Positions 43,826 to 52,147 of a stretch of DNA of 58,343 nt are shown here, piece by piece. The stretch is taken from positions 1-58,343 of the forward strand of contig MZGQ01000007.1 of the NCBI GenBank assembly GCA_002085115.1. Reading direction: 5' to 3'. Below the pieces are notes generated by a model. The model ran no database searches. It saw only the letters and a program-made list of their open reading frames with translations, and was not told the DNA's origin. The stretch comes from Desulfococcus sp. 4484_241 (GTDB lineage: Bacteria; Desulfobacterota; Desulfobacteria; Desulfobacterales; Desulfosudaceae). The position numbers and the translations under genes were made by a program. Each line of letters begins with the position of its first letter. Positions within the stretch are counted from its first letter, which is position 1.

Positions 43826-44986
43826 ATGGCTGTCAACAAAAAGGCTCTTACAGACAGGGAAAAAGAACTGGCCAAGGCCTTTGAGGAAACCAAGGAGATG
43901 TTGCGCAAGTGTGAGCACCAGGTAGGCATGGTGATGGACCTTAACAAGTGTATCGGTTGCCAGCTCTGCTCTATGGCCTGCAAGACTCTTTGGACCAGCA
44001 AGGAGGGCCGGGAGTACATGTGGTGGAACAAGGTTAACACCATGCCGGGCAAGGGCTCGCCAAAAGACTGGGAGAAGATGGGCGGAGGATACAAGGTCAA
44101 GTTCGGGGGCAAGGTGATGGAACCTGTCCGCGGCAAGCATCCCACGAGAAAAGAGTTTGGCGATATGTGGGATTACAACTACAACGACGTTTTCCAGAAC
44201 GAGGCGGGCAAGGTACACCTCCAGGCCAGAAACCAGGTGGATGGAAGTGAACCGGACTGGGCAATGAACTGGGACGAGGACCAGGGAGCGGGTAAATACC
44301 CGAACAGCTTCTATTTTTACCTGCCGAGGATCTGCAACCACTGCGCCTATCCCGCCTGCCTTGACGCATGTCCAAGGAACGCCATCTACAAGAGGGACGA
44401 GGATGGTGTGGTCCTCATCGACCAGGACAGGTGCAAGGGGTACAGGTTCTGCCTCGAGGCATGCCCCTACAAGGTGATTTATTTCAACTTTGTCACAGAG
44501 AAAAGCATGAAGTGCATCTTCTGCTATCCAAGGCTTGATGAAAAGGTGGCAAACGCCTGCGCCCGCCAGTGCACCGCGAGGGTCCGCTGGGTGGGATACG
44601 TTGACAAGCCTGACAGCATAATTTACAAGCTGACCAAGGTCTGGAAAGTCGCCCTTCCGCTGCATTCCGAATTCGGGACCAATCCGAACGTTTTCTATGT
44701 TCCGCCATTGGCGCCGCATAGGTTGACACCGGATGGCAAGATAGACACCTCCAAGCCTCGTATTCCAAGGGGGTACCTGCGCTACCTTTTCGGCCCTGAG
44801 GTCGACAGTGCGCTTGCAACCATGGAAAAAGAGCTTGCCAAGGTCAGAAACGGAGGAAGATCTGAGCTGATGGATATCCTGAAGGCCAAGGACTGGCACG
44901 GCATGTTCGGGGAATTCACAAAAGATCCGGCCCTTATGGAAAGAAAGCCTCCCAAGGGTGCTAAATTCACGAGGCCCATGCCCTGA
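43826..44986 (+). CDS. Ethylbenzene-dehydrogenase-like beta subunit (four Fe-S clusters)
   Basis: The 386-residue NarH/EbdB-type electron-transfer subunit has four cysteine groups. These are CIGCQLCSMAC (about 42-52), CNHCAYPACLDACP, CKGYRFCLEACP and CIFCYPR with CARQC. In the third group Tyr stands where a Cys would complete a [4Fe-4S] site, which marks the [3Fe-4S] cluster of this family (Trp in NarH). PLHSEFGTNPNVFYVPPL is the C-terminal family motif. It links the FS0 cluster of the alpha subunit to heme b of gamma. It lacks its own signal and is carried by the alpha-subunit Tat signal. Confidence 0.93.
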   Translation: MAVNKKALTDREKELAKAFEETKEMLRKCEHQVGMVMDLNKCIGCQLCSMACKTLWTSKEGREYMWWNKVNTMPGKGSPKDWEKMGGGYKVKFGGKVMEPVRGKHPTRKEFGDMWDYNYNDVFQNEAGKVHLQARNQVDGSEPDWAMNWDEDQGAGKYPNSFYFYLPRICNHCAYPACLDACPRNAIYKRDEDGVVLIDQDRCKGYRFCLEACPYKVIYFNFVTEKSMKCIFCYPRLDEKVANACARQCTARVRWVGYVDKPDSIIYKLTKVWKVALPLHSEFGTNPNVFYVPPLAPHRLTPDGKIDTSKPRIPRGYLRYLFGPEVDSALATMEKELAKVRNGGRSELMDILKAKDWHGMFGEFTKDPALMERKPPKGAKFTRPMP

Positions 44987-45166
44987 TCGGTATGTCCCGG
45001 GTAAATGGATGGGAAGTACCGGCAGAATCAGGTCGTGTACTTTGGGAAAAAGGGGTGATAACCCTCGAAAAAGCGGGATAGCAGTACAATCCCTCTATTA
45101 ACGGGGAGAAGCACCGGGGATTTTGGGACACTAAGCTCGGTCGGGACAGGCCGTTTGGAGGACAGA

Positions 45167-45913
45167 ATGAACAATGTTGCAATGGAAAATGATGACTGTA
45201 TTGACATTTTAGACATAGAAGCGTTTCGGTCTGCCAGGCTTTCTACACAAGAGGAAAAACAGATGGCGGCCAGGAGCGGCATGTACGCCCTGCTGGCAGA
45301 CCTGTTTCGCTATCCGGACGAAGGGTTCCGCGAGTTTGTTAAAACAGGCGGATTGCAAGCCGCTTTTACCGCTATGGCAGAGGATCTTCCGTTTGACCTT
45401 GCAGTGAGCCAGGTCGAGAAAGATAACCTGGTGTTTTCCCCCGAACTTGGTGATGATGATATAGAAGCCGGATTTATAAGGATTTTCGAGGCAGGGCCTG
45501 GTGACCCGGCATGCCCGCTGGTTGAGGGGAAACATGTGAAGGACAGTAACCGCCGTGCCATTTTCGAGGACCTGATCCGGTTTTATAACCATTTCGGCTT
45601 AAGTTACGACGCGGGGTCGCATGAGGACAGGGCAGATCATCTGTCCTACGAGATGGAGTTTATGCACTACCTTGCGTTTCTCACGCTGAGGGCGATCCAG
45701 TCCGGTAAAACAACCCATGATCTTCTGCTTGCCCAGAGGGATTTTTTAAAGCACCATCTTTTAAAATGGGCGGATCCGCTTGCAGACAGGATGCGCGAAA
45801 TCGCTTCCGAGGTGGATGACGATTATGTAGGACTCTTTTACAGCAACTGCAGTGCCCTCGTGGCCAGGTATGTCAGTAATGATTACCGGTACCTGGGTGA
45901 CTGTCTGGACTGA
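45167..45913 (+). CDS. TorD/EbdD-like molybdoenzyme chaperone
   Basis: The 248-residue all-helical product resembles the TorD/DmsD/NarJ chaperones that hold type II molybdoenzymes until the cofactor is loaded and before Tat export. MYALLADLFRYPDEGFREF and SYEMEFMHYLAFLTLRAI, with an upstream EDRADHLSYE that fits the E-P-x-D-H-x family motif, are diagnostic. I choose the ATG at 45167, 5 nt after GGAGG; a TTG four codons earlier also is open but would put the start inside that site. It is placed directly behind the beta subunit, as ebdD is, and about 180 nt apart. Confidence 0.85.
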   Translation: MNNVAMENDDCIDILDIEAFRSARLSTQEEKQMAARSGMYALLADLFRYPDEGFREFVKTGGLQAAFTAMAEDLPFDLAVSQVEKDNLVFSPELGDDDIEAGFIRIFEAGPGDPACPLVEGKHVKDSNRRAIFEDLIRFYNHFGLSYDAGSHEDRADHLSYEMEFMHYLAFLTLRAIQSGKTTHDLLLAQRDFLKHHLLKWADPLADRMREIASEVDDDYVGLFYSNCSALVARYVSNDYRYLGDCLD

Positions 45914-45940
45914 TTCACTTATTTATTAAATAAAGGCCAT

Positions 45941-46696
45941 ATGAGATTTAAAAGAATAAGGCAAAGTGCCATATGGCGGTCTGTTTTCAGACACTCGCTT
46001 TTGGATAGTGCCAGGAACAGGGCGCTTGCGGTTACGTCAAACGTTTTTCTTCATATACACCCTGTCAGGACAAAGGCGTCGGCAGTAAAGTTCCGGTTTA
46101 CCTTCTGTCTTGGAGGCCTGGCGCTGTTTCTGTTCATAGTGGAAACAGTGACCGGGGTTCTCCTGATGTTCTACTACAGGCCGGTTCCGGAGTATGCCTA
46201 TCTTGACATGAAGCTGATAGACAACGCGGTGAGGTTCGGCATGTTTTTAAGGAACATGCACAGGTGGGCCGCTCACGCAATGGTGCTTCTTGTTATGCTT
46301 CACATGCTGAGGGTGTTTCTTACGGGGTCATACAAGCCTCCGAGGGAGTTCAACTGGGTTATCGGGGTGGTACTGCTTGTTATAACATTGCTTCTCAGTT
46401 TTACCGGCTATCTTCTGCCGTGGGATCAGCTGGCATTCTGGGCAATAACGGTCGGCACAAAGATGGCAGCCGCCACCCCGTTTTTAGGCAGCGAGGGCCC
46501 CTTTCACCATCTTCTGGGAGTAAACCATTTTAACGATCTGCGTTTTCTCCTGCTGGGGGACAACGTTGTTGGGGCTAACGCGCTTTTGAGGTTTTACGTG
46601 CTTCACTGCGTCCTTTTGCCGTTGGCGTGTGCTGTGTTTATGGCCGTCCATTTCTGGCGGATACGCAAAGATGGCGGGATATCAAGACCCCTGTGA
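45941..46696 (+). CDS. Cytochrome b6-like subunit
   Basis: The 251-residue product is the four-helix heme-binding half of a Rieske/cytochrome b complex. Helix B supplies [19 protein letters not shown] (His pair), helix [21 protein letters not shown] with the two His 15 residues apart, the b6 spacing instead of the 14 seen in bc1. Cys56 in [15 protein letters not shown] aligns with the Cys of cytochrome b6 that binds the extra heme c(i). The Qo-side [16 protein letters not shown] is present. Its partner is the separate subunit-IV-like gene next to it. Confidence 0.92.
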   Translation: MRFKRIRQSAIWRSVFRHSLLDSARNRALAVTSNVFLHIHPVRTKASAVKFRFTFCLGGLALFLFIVETVTGVLLMFYYRPVPEYAYLDMKLIDNAVRFGMFLRNMHRWAAHAMVLLVMLHMLRVFLTGSYKPPREFNWVIGVVLLVITLLLSFTGYLLPWDQLAFWAITVGTKMAAATPFLGSEGPFHHLLGVNHFNDLRFLLLGDNVVGANALLRFYVLHCVLLPLACAVFMAVHFWRIRKDGGISRPL

Positions 46697-46706
46697 GGAT
46701 TTTGCA

Positions 46707-47315
46707 ATGGCTGGCAAGAGAGAATCAACAACTCCTGTGGGGAAAAAGAGTGTTTGTGCGCCCGGGGCTGACAGTGATGGATATCTGTTTACCTTCCCCG
46801 ACCTGGTGTCGCGGGAATTTATTGCCATACTGGCGGCTCTTATCGTTCTGTGCGTCTGGTCGATGGGTATAGACGCTCCCCTCCGGGCAATGGCTAACCC
46901 GAACTGGACTGAAAACCCGGCAAAGGCTCCCTGGTATTTCGTGGGGCTCCAGGAGTTGCTTGTCTATTTTGATCCATGGATAGCCGGGGTATGCGTACCG
47001 GGAATCATAATACTGGGGCTGATGGCGATTCCCTATATCGATACAAACCCGAGGGGCGTTGGCGAGTATAATTTTTCAGACAGGAAATTTGCGGTCCCTG
47101 TTTTTATGACCGGCTATACCCTCTGGTTTGTGCTGATAATAATCGGTCAGTTTCTGCGCGGGCCAAACTGGCATTTTTACTGGCCCTGGGAGGACTGGTC
47201 GATCGCAAAACCTGCCGAGCAGCAGCTGGTAAATCTTCCGCCCTGGCTTGGGTGGTCTTTGCTCGGTTGTTATGTCGCAGCCGGTTTTTGCCGGTACGCG
47301 CCTGTTTTTTTATAA
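46707..47315 (+). CDS. Cytochrome b subunit-IV-like protein
   Basis: From the ATG at 46707 the product has 202 residues and three transmembrane helices: EFIAILAALIVLCVWSM, GVCVPGIIILGLMAIPYID and PVFMTGYTLWFVLIIIGQF. It corresponds to the C-terminal part of cytochrome b or to subunit IV of b6f. The Qo-site motif PEWY reads APWY (in NPAKAPWYFVGLQELL), so the catalytic Glu is replaced. A GTGAGGA ribosome site precedes the start; earlier in-frame Mets overlap the previous gene. The 3' end overlaps the cytochrome c gene by 64 bp. Confidence 0.9.
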   Translation: MAGKRESTTPVGKKSVCAPGADSDGYLFTFPDLVSREFIAILAALIVLCVWSMGIDAPLRAMANPNWTENPAKAPWYFVGLQELLVYFDPWIAGVCVPGIIILGLMAIPYIDTNPRGVGEYNFSDRKFAVPVFMTGYTLWFVLIIIGQFLRGPNWHFYWPWEDWSIAKPAEQQLVNLPPWLGWSLLGCYVAAGFCRYAPVFL

Positions 47316-49489
47316 GCGCGGTTCTGCTTTTTTCAATAAGCTGCCTTGTGGTGTTCCGGGAGAAGGAGGATCAGGCAAAGTGGCAGCGATACCAGGCACA
47401 ATACAACAGGCAGTATTCCAGCCTTTTGTCTGCCAGGATCAAAGCTGCGAAGGATGCCGGCAAGGCAGGTGAGTTGAAAAAGCTTGAAAAGCAGAAAGCA
47501 GACCACGAGCGCGAGAGCGATATAAAGGTCAGGGCGGTGTTTCTGCCGGATGCCGGTGTAAGGGATCTTTGCATGTCGTGTCACATGGCTGTCAACAACC
47601 CAATGTTTGCTGATGGCCGTGAACCGTTGAAGACCCATCCTGCAAAGATACTGGAGCACCACAAGACCAGCCGCTACGGGTGTACCATGTGTCACCACGG
47701 CCAGGGTGTCGGCCTTGATGAAAAGAAGGCTCACGGTATGGAGGAGAACTGGGATGCGCCGAGGATTCCCATGCAATACATACAGAGTTCCTGTTTCGGT
47801 TGTCACGAGACTGTTTTCGGCCTTGACGGAGCCGGAAAGGCTGCGGAAGGCAAGTCTCTGTTTGTTGAGATGGGTTGCTACGGCTGCCATGACGCCAACG
47901 TGCCTTCAGGGTTACCGAAGTTTTCCACGCCTTTCTCGGGAATAGCCCGAAAGATAGGCAGCGTAAACTGGGTGGCAAAGTGGATCGAAGATCCTGTCTC
48001 AATAAGACCGGGCACGCTGATGCCAAAATTCAGGATTGAAAAACAGGATATCAGCGACATCTCGGCATACATCTATTCCCTGAAGGACAAATCTCTCAGG
48101 ATTCCGCATGTCAAAAAGAGGGGGAATGCAAGGGCAGGAAAAAAGGTTTTTACCGACAAGGGGTGTATAGCCTGCCACAGCCCGGAAAGGGGAAAGCAGG
48201 GGATTACCCGCAGGGTCCCGGTGCTTTCGGACGCCGGACTTAAACTTCGCACCGACTGGGTTTATAAGTGGATAGGCGATCCAAAGTCGATCGATCCGAA
48301 CACCTGGATGCCCAAGCTGGACCTTACGAAGGATGATATCGCAAACCTGACTGCATACCTTTCCGTATTGCGTGACAGCAAGGTGAAAAAGGATCTTGCC
48401 TCCTTCAAGATGGCAAAAGCAGACAGGGAAAAGGGCAGGTCACTGGTCCAGAGCCTTGGCTGCCTGGGTTGCCATACGATAAAAGGCAAAGATGATCCGG
48501 CCAAGGTCGGAGTGCCGGTAGGTGACGTGGCTGTGAAGAGGATGGACGAGTTGCCGTTCGGCAATTCCGATGTTCCTTACACCAAGTGGGACTGGATCAA
48601 AAACAAGATAAAAAAGCCTGTAATCTACCAGACGAGCGACATGCCGATGTACATGCCCGATTATACCATGTCAGACGAGCAGGTGGACCGGCTGACCATA
48701 TTTTACCTTTACAACAGGCTGCTGGATTTGCCGGAAAAGTATATCGTCAGGGCGTCTGAAAAGGATCGCGCCAACGAGCGTGGTGACTGGATGATTCGCC
48801 ACTATAACTGCAAGGGGTGCCACGAGATTTTTGCCGGTGAAAAGCCGAGGATAGACGGGTTGCTCGCCAAGAAGTCAAAGGTGCCGCCGCGTATAGTCAA
48901 CGAAGTTGAGAAGACCCAGCCCAAGTGGCTGTTCGGTTACCTGAGGCGGCCGGAGCCGCTCAGGCCGTGGCTTGATATAAGGATGCCCATGTTCGGTTTC
49001 ACGTATAAGGAGCTCCAGGATCTGGTTCAGCATTTTTACTGTATCATGCCAAAAAAGAGCCGTGCCGTGGCGTCCATACCATATGAGCCTCCTATGGTTA
49101 AAAGTGATTACGATCCGGAGGAGATAGAGATGGGTAAGTACCAGTTCAGGCAGAGCAAGTGCATGCAGTGCCACCCGGTTTCCTTTACCGGTAAACTTCC
49201 AGAGGGGAAGAATTTGGAGGATCTGTCCATCAACCTGATGCTGGCAAAATCCAGGCTGCGGTTTAACTGGATAAAGAACTTTATGAGGGATCCCAACTCC
49301 TATGCAGGGGTGGGGACAAAGATGCCTTACGTGTTTTACACGCCTGACGGTGTGCCGAGGATGCCGGACCCGGAAGAATGGCTGCAGCGGACTGCGCTTT
49401 TCCTGATGTTCATGGACAAGGTGCCAGAGCCTATAAAAGAGGAGGAGAAAACAAGGCAGGTACAGACATTTGATTTCGACAACTATTGA
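47252..49489 (+). CDS. Membrane-anchored octaheme cytochrome c
   Basis: The 745-residue product has an N-terminal anchor (ACFFISAVLLFSISCLVVF) and eight CxxCH heme motifs: CMSCH 107, CTMCH 144, CFGCH 181, CYGCH 209, CIACH 305, CLGCH 404, CKGCH 520, CMQCH 637. Four segments share the layout W-x-x-x-W-I-x-D-P ... M-P (WVAKWIEDPVSIRPGTLMP; WVYKWIGDPKSIDPNTWMP and two looser ones), which suits monoheme domains with a distal Met ligand, i.e. fairly high potential. A coiled-coil-like stretch (50-90) follows the anchor. The start is GTG at 47252, overlapping the previous gene; a TTG at 47267 is an alternative. It should connect the Rieske protein and the hydroxylase in the periplasm. Confidence 0.92.
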   Translation: MVFARLLCRSRFLPVRACFFISAVLLFSISCLVVFREKEDQAKWQRYQAQYNRQYSSLLSARIKAAKDAGKAGELKKLEKQKADHERESDIKVRAVFLPDAGVRDLCMSCHMAVNNPMFADGREPLKTHPAKILEHHKTSRYGCTMCHHGQGVGLDEKKAHGMEENWDAPRIPMQYIQSSCFGCHETVFGLDGAGKAAEGKSLFVEMGCYGCHDANVPSGLPKFSTPFSGIARKIGSVNWVAKWIEDPVSIRPGTLMPKFRIEKQDISDISAYIYSLKDKSLRIPHVKKRGNARAGKKVFTDKGCIACHSPERGKQGITRRVPVLSDAGLKLRTDWVYKWIGDPKSIDPNTWMPKLDLTKDDIANLTAYLSVLRDSKVKKDLASFKMAKADREKGRSLVQSLGCLGCHTIKGKDDPAKVGVPVGDVAVKRMDELPFGNSDVPYTKWDWIKNKIKKPVIYQTSDMPMYMPDYTMSDEQVDRLTIFYLYNRLLDLPEKYIVRASEKDRANERGDWMIRHYNCKGCHEIFAGEKPRIDGLLAKKSKVPPRIVNEVEKTQPKWLFGYLRRPEPLRPWLDIRMPMFGFTYKELQDLVQHFYCIMPKKSRAVASIPYEPPMVKSDYDPEEIEMGKYQFRQSKCMQCHPVSFTGKLPEGKNLEDLSINLMLAKSRLRFNWIKNFMRDPNSYAGVGTKMPYVFYTPDGVPRMPDPEEWLQRTALFLMFMDKVPEPIKEEEKTRQVQTFDFDNY

Positions 49490-49583
49490 TAACTGCTGTA
49501 TGTTAACCGACAGGGAACCGGTTTCGGGGAGACCTGGCTTGTGCTTCCATGTTTGGAACACTATATAAATAAAGGAGTTTGCC

Positions 49584-52010
49584 ATGCTGAACCGTTATAA
49601 AAATTTATCACACTCTTTGTCGGTATTCATTCTGGCTGCTGCTGTTGCAGTATTCCTGTCATCATGTTCGTTTTTCCATCTTGGCGAGATGAACAATTAC
49701 GAGGATGTTGCGCGTTTTTCAAACACGCTGTGGGCCGAACTTTATTTTACCTTTAACGACGTTAAGTTTCCCGGGTATGACAGGATTATTTACAAGGACA
49801 CCCGCTGGCGCGCAGGTGACAGCCCGGTGGTTATCGACAAAAACACCTATATTCTTCCCGGCGTCACAATTACCATAGACCCGGGTGTAGAGGTGTTGCT
49901 GGGAAACAACGTTAAAGTCACTATCAGGGGAGGAATTTTTGCCAGGGGGACAAGGGATAAGCCGGTCGTTTTCACCTGGGTGGAAAAAGGCAGGAACTGG
50001 AGCGCTATAGAAGTTGTAAGCGGTATAGAGGGAAGCGGGAAAAGCGCAGACACAGACACGGTTGTGTTTGAAAACTGTATTTTCGAACACGGCGGAACAA
50101 TTAAGATAGTGTCAAGCCATGCGAGTGTACGGTCATGCGTGTTTCGCGACAATAACGACTCTGCCCTTAAATTCTATTACACCGGCGGTGTCATAGCCGA
50201 CAGCACTTTTTACAGGAACTCCACGTTCCACCAGTCGGAATCGGGCAATGGCGCCGCTATCAATATCTACACCGATAAGGAAGTGCTGGTTAAGGGTAAC
50301 GAGATCTACAACAACGTTTCTGACGGGGGCAGGGATGGCGGCGGCGGTATCTGTGCATTTGCCTACGACCGGGGCAAGGTGTCCATAATAGATAATCTTG
50401 TCAGGAACAACCGCAGTGACCGCAAAGGCGGCGGGATATTCGCCTACGCATCCACGGTGACCGGAAACAGGGTTCTTTACAACGAGGCCGCCCTGAGAGG
50501 TGGAGGCCTCTATGTCATCGATTGTGCCGTTGCAAACAACGTGGTTGCTTTCAACAGTGCGCCGGATGGCGGTGGAGTCTATTCAGAGGCAGGCAGTCTT
50601 GCCGGCAACCTGGTGCGCGGCAACAGGGCATGCAACGGCTCTGGACTTTACTGTTTTGGCGACAGTGATATAACCTGCAACTCTTTTCTTGACAACGTCC
50701 CAATGGCAAAGGGCGAAAAAGGCGGTTCAACCATTGCCGTTTTAGGAAACCCAAGGATCTGGCACAACAATATCATAGCCAGAGCAGGATATGCGCTTTC
50801 TTTCCAGTCCCACGAACTTGCGCCGGATCTTCAGGCTTCCGGAAACTATTGGGGGACTGCGGACAAGCGGGTTATCAGCGATCTTATTTCCGACTGGTTC
50901 GAGAACACCAGCGTAGGCCTCGTGAATTGGCAGCCCTTCCTGGAGCATGTAGCTTCTGACGCTTATCCTCCGCCATCCGGTTCTGTGCTGTCAGTTTCAA
51001 GAGCAGTCTCCAGGCCGGGGCCGGGTGAATTGCGGGGGCTCGTGGATAGTGATCTTGTGATCGGCAGCGGGCAACTCAGGCATTATACCGTCACGGGTAA
51101 CCTTCTTATTGACAGCGGGACAACACTGTCAATCAGGCCCGGAACGACACTGGCTTTGGCCAAAGATGCAACCGTCCGCGTCAGGGGAAGGTTAAAGGCG
51201 GTTGGAAAGAAAAACTCTCCTGTACGTTTCACGGGCAAAGATGGCAATACATGGGGCAACCTGTTTTTCGAAAACCGCAGCACCGGACCGTCCGCAGGGT
51301 CCGGCCCCGGCAAAGAACCGGCTGTGGACAAAAGCAGAAGCATAATGCGGTATTGCGTGGTTGAAAAGGGGCATGGGGTTGTCATGGACGGCCAGGGCGC
51401 CGATCTTTTCAACTGTATTGTGAGAAACAACAGTGGAACCGGGTTAAGGATAAAAGAGGTGTCGGTTTCCGTGAAAAACTGCAAAATTTACGGTAATGTC
51501 AGCAATTCGGACGGCGGTGGTGTCTATGTATATGGCAGCCGCCTTGTGTATATTGAGGGCAACGAGATAAGAGAGAACAGGGCCGCTGACGGAGGCGGGA
51601 TATTCGCATATGGATACCAGTCCAACGCTGCAGTAGATATACGTAACAACCTCATAGAGAAAAATTACAGTGCCGGTGACGGAGGGGGCGTGTGGATGTC
51701 AAGATCCTCAATGGTGGGCAACACGGTAACCGGCAACCGGGCCGAGGCCAGTGGTGGAGGAGTCTACTGCAGTTTTGCCCTGGTTGGGAAAAACCGTATA
51801 ATAGGTAACACTGCGCATGATGGGGGCGGCATATATGTTGAGGCGAACGGTTCTGTTTCCGGCAACTTGATAGCAGGCAACACTGCAACCGGTCCAAGGG
51901 GGGGTGGCGCCCCGGTATACAGCTTTGGAACCTCAACCCGGCGGATGAGGACAAGGAGCCCTTCAGTGCACATGGTTGTTACTGGGGAACCGTTTCAAAA
52001 CGGGCAATAG
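49584..52010 (+). CDS. Two-module right-handed beta-helix lipoprotein, frameshifted near its 3' end
   Basis: The frame encodes 808 residues. A lipoprotein signal (FILAAAVAVFLSSC, Cys28) is followed by two homologous modules. Each begins with a sheet motif (DPGVEVLLGNNVKVTIRGGI; RPGTTLALAKDATVRVRGRL), continues with G-G-G-rich parallel beta-helix coils (DGGRDGGGGICAFAY; NSDGGGVYVYGSRLVYIEGN) and should end with a Y-W-G-T motif (GNYWGTADKRVISDLI in module 1). In module 2 the matching CYWGTVSKRAIENLIHDG is found only in another frame, which runs on to a TAA at 52124-52126. A frame change must lie near 51880-51925, most likely in the G7 run at 51898-51904. Outer-membrane, surface-exposed; function unknown. 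Possibly polysaccharide-, lipid- or hydrocarbon-facing. Confidence 0.82.
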   Translation: MLNRYKNLSHSLSVFILAAAVAVFLSSCSFFHLGEMNNYEDVARFSNTLWAELYFTFNDVKFPGYDRIIYKDTRWRAGDSPVVIDKNTYILPGVTITIDPGVEVLLGNNVKVTIRGGIFARGTRDKPVVFTWVEKGRNWSAIEVVSGIEGSGKSADTDTVVFENCIFEHGGTIKIVSSHASVRSCVFRDNNDSALKFYYTGGVIADSTFYRNSTFHQSESGNGAAINIYTDKEVLVKGNEIYNNVSDGGRDGGGGICAFAYDRGKVSIIDNLVRNNRSDRKGGGIFAYASTVTGNRVLYNEAALRGGGLYVIDCAVANNVVAFNSAPDGGGVYSEAGSLAGNLVRGNRACNGSGLYCFGDSDITCNSFLDNVPMAKGEKGGSTIAVLGNPRIWHNNIIARAGYALSFQSHELAPDLQASGNYWGTADKRVISDLISDWFENTSVGLVNWQPFLEHVASDAYPPPSGSVLSVSRAVSRPGPGELRGLVDSDLVIGSGQLRHYTVTGNLLIDSGTTLSIRPGTTLALAKDATVRVRGRLKAVGKKNSPVRFTGKDGNTWGNLFFENRSTGPSAGSGPGKEPAVDKSRSIMRYCVVEKGHGVVMDGQGADLFNCIVRNNSGTGLRIKEVSVSVKNCKIYGNVSNSDGGGVYVYGSRLVYIEGNEIRENRAADGGGIFAYGYQSNAAVDIRNNLIEKNYSAGDGGGVWMSRSSMVGNTVTGNRAEASGGGVYCSFALVGKNRIIGNTAHDGGGIYVEANGSVSGNLIAGNTATGPRGGGAPVYSFGTSTRRMRTRSPSVHMVVTGEPFQNGQ

Positions 52011-52147
52011 AGAACCTTATACATGACGGTAAAGATGATCCTGCACTTTCCATTGTCGACTACGAGCCGTTTGCAAGAACGGCTGCCCAGGCCCTGCATG
52101 GGGCAACTGACCTGGAACAGCGGTAAGCCGGGAAAGGAGAAAACGTA

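Noticed and set aside
43763-44899. A 378-codon open frame on the minus strand
   Set aside because: It is the antisense of the Fe-S beta subunit gene, whose cysteine motifs are unmistakable on the plus strand. The antisense protein has no domain and no ribosome site.
51898-51904. Programmed frameshift in the beta-helix lipoprotein gene
   Set aside because: A G7 run alone without a slippery heptamer and stimulatory structure is not enough. A sequencing error or slippage mutation is simpler, so only the break itself is reported.
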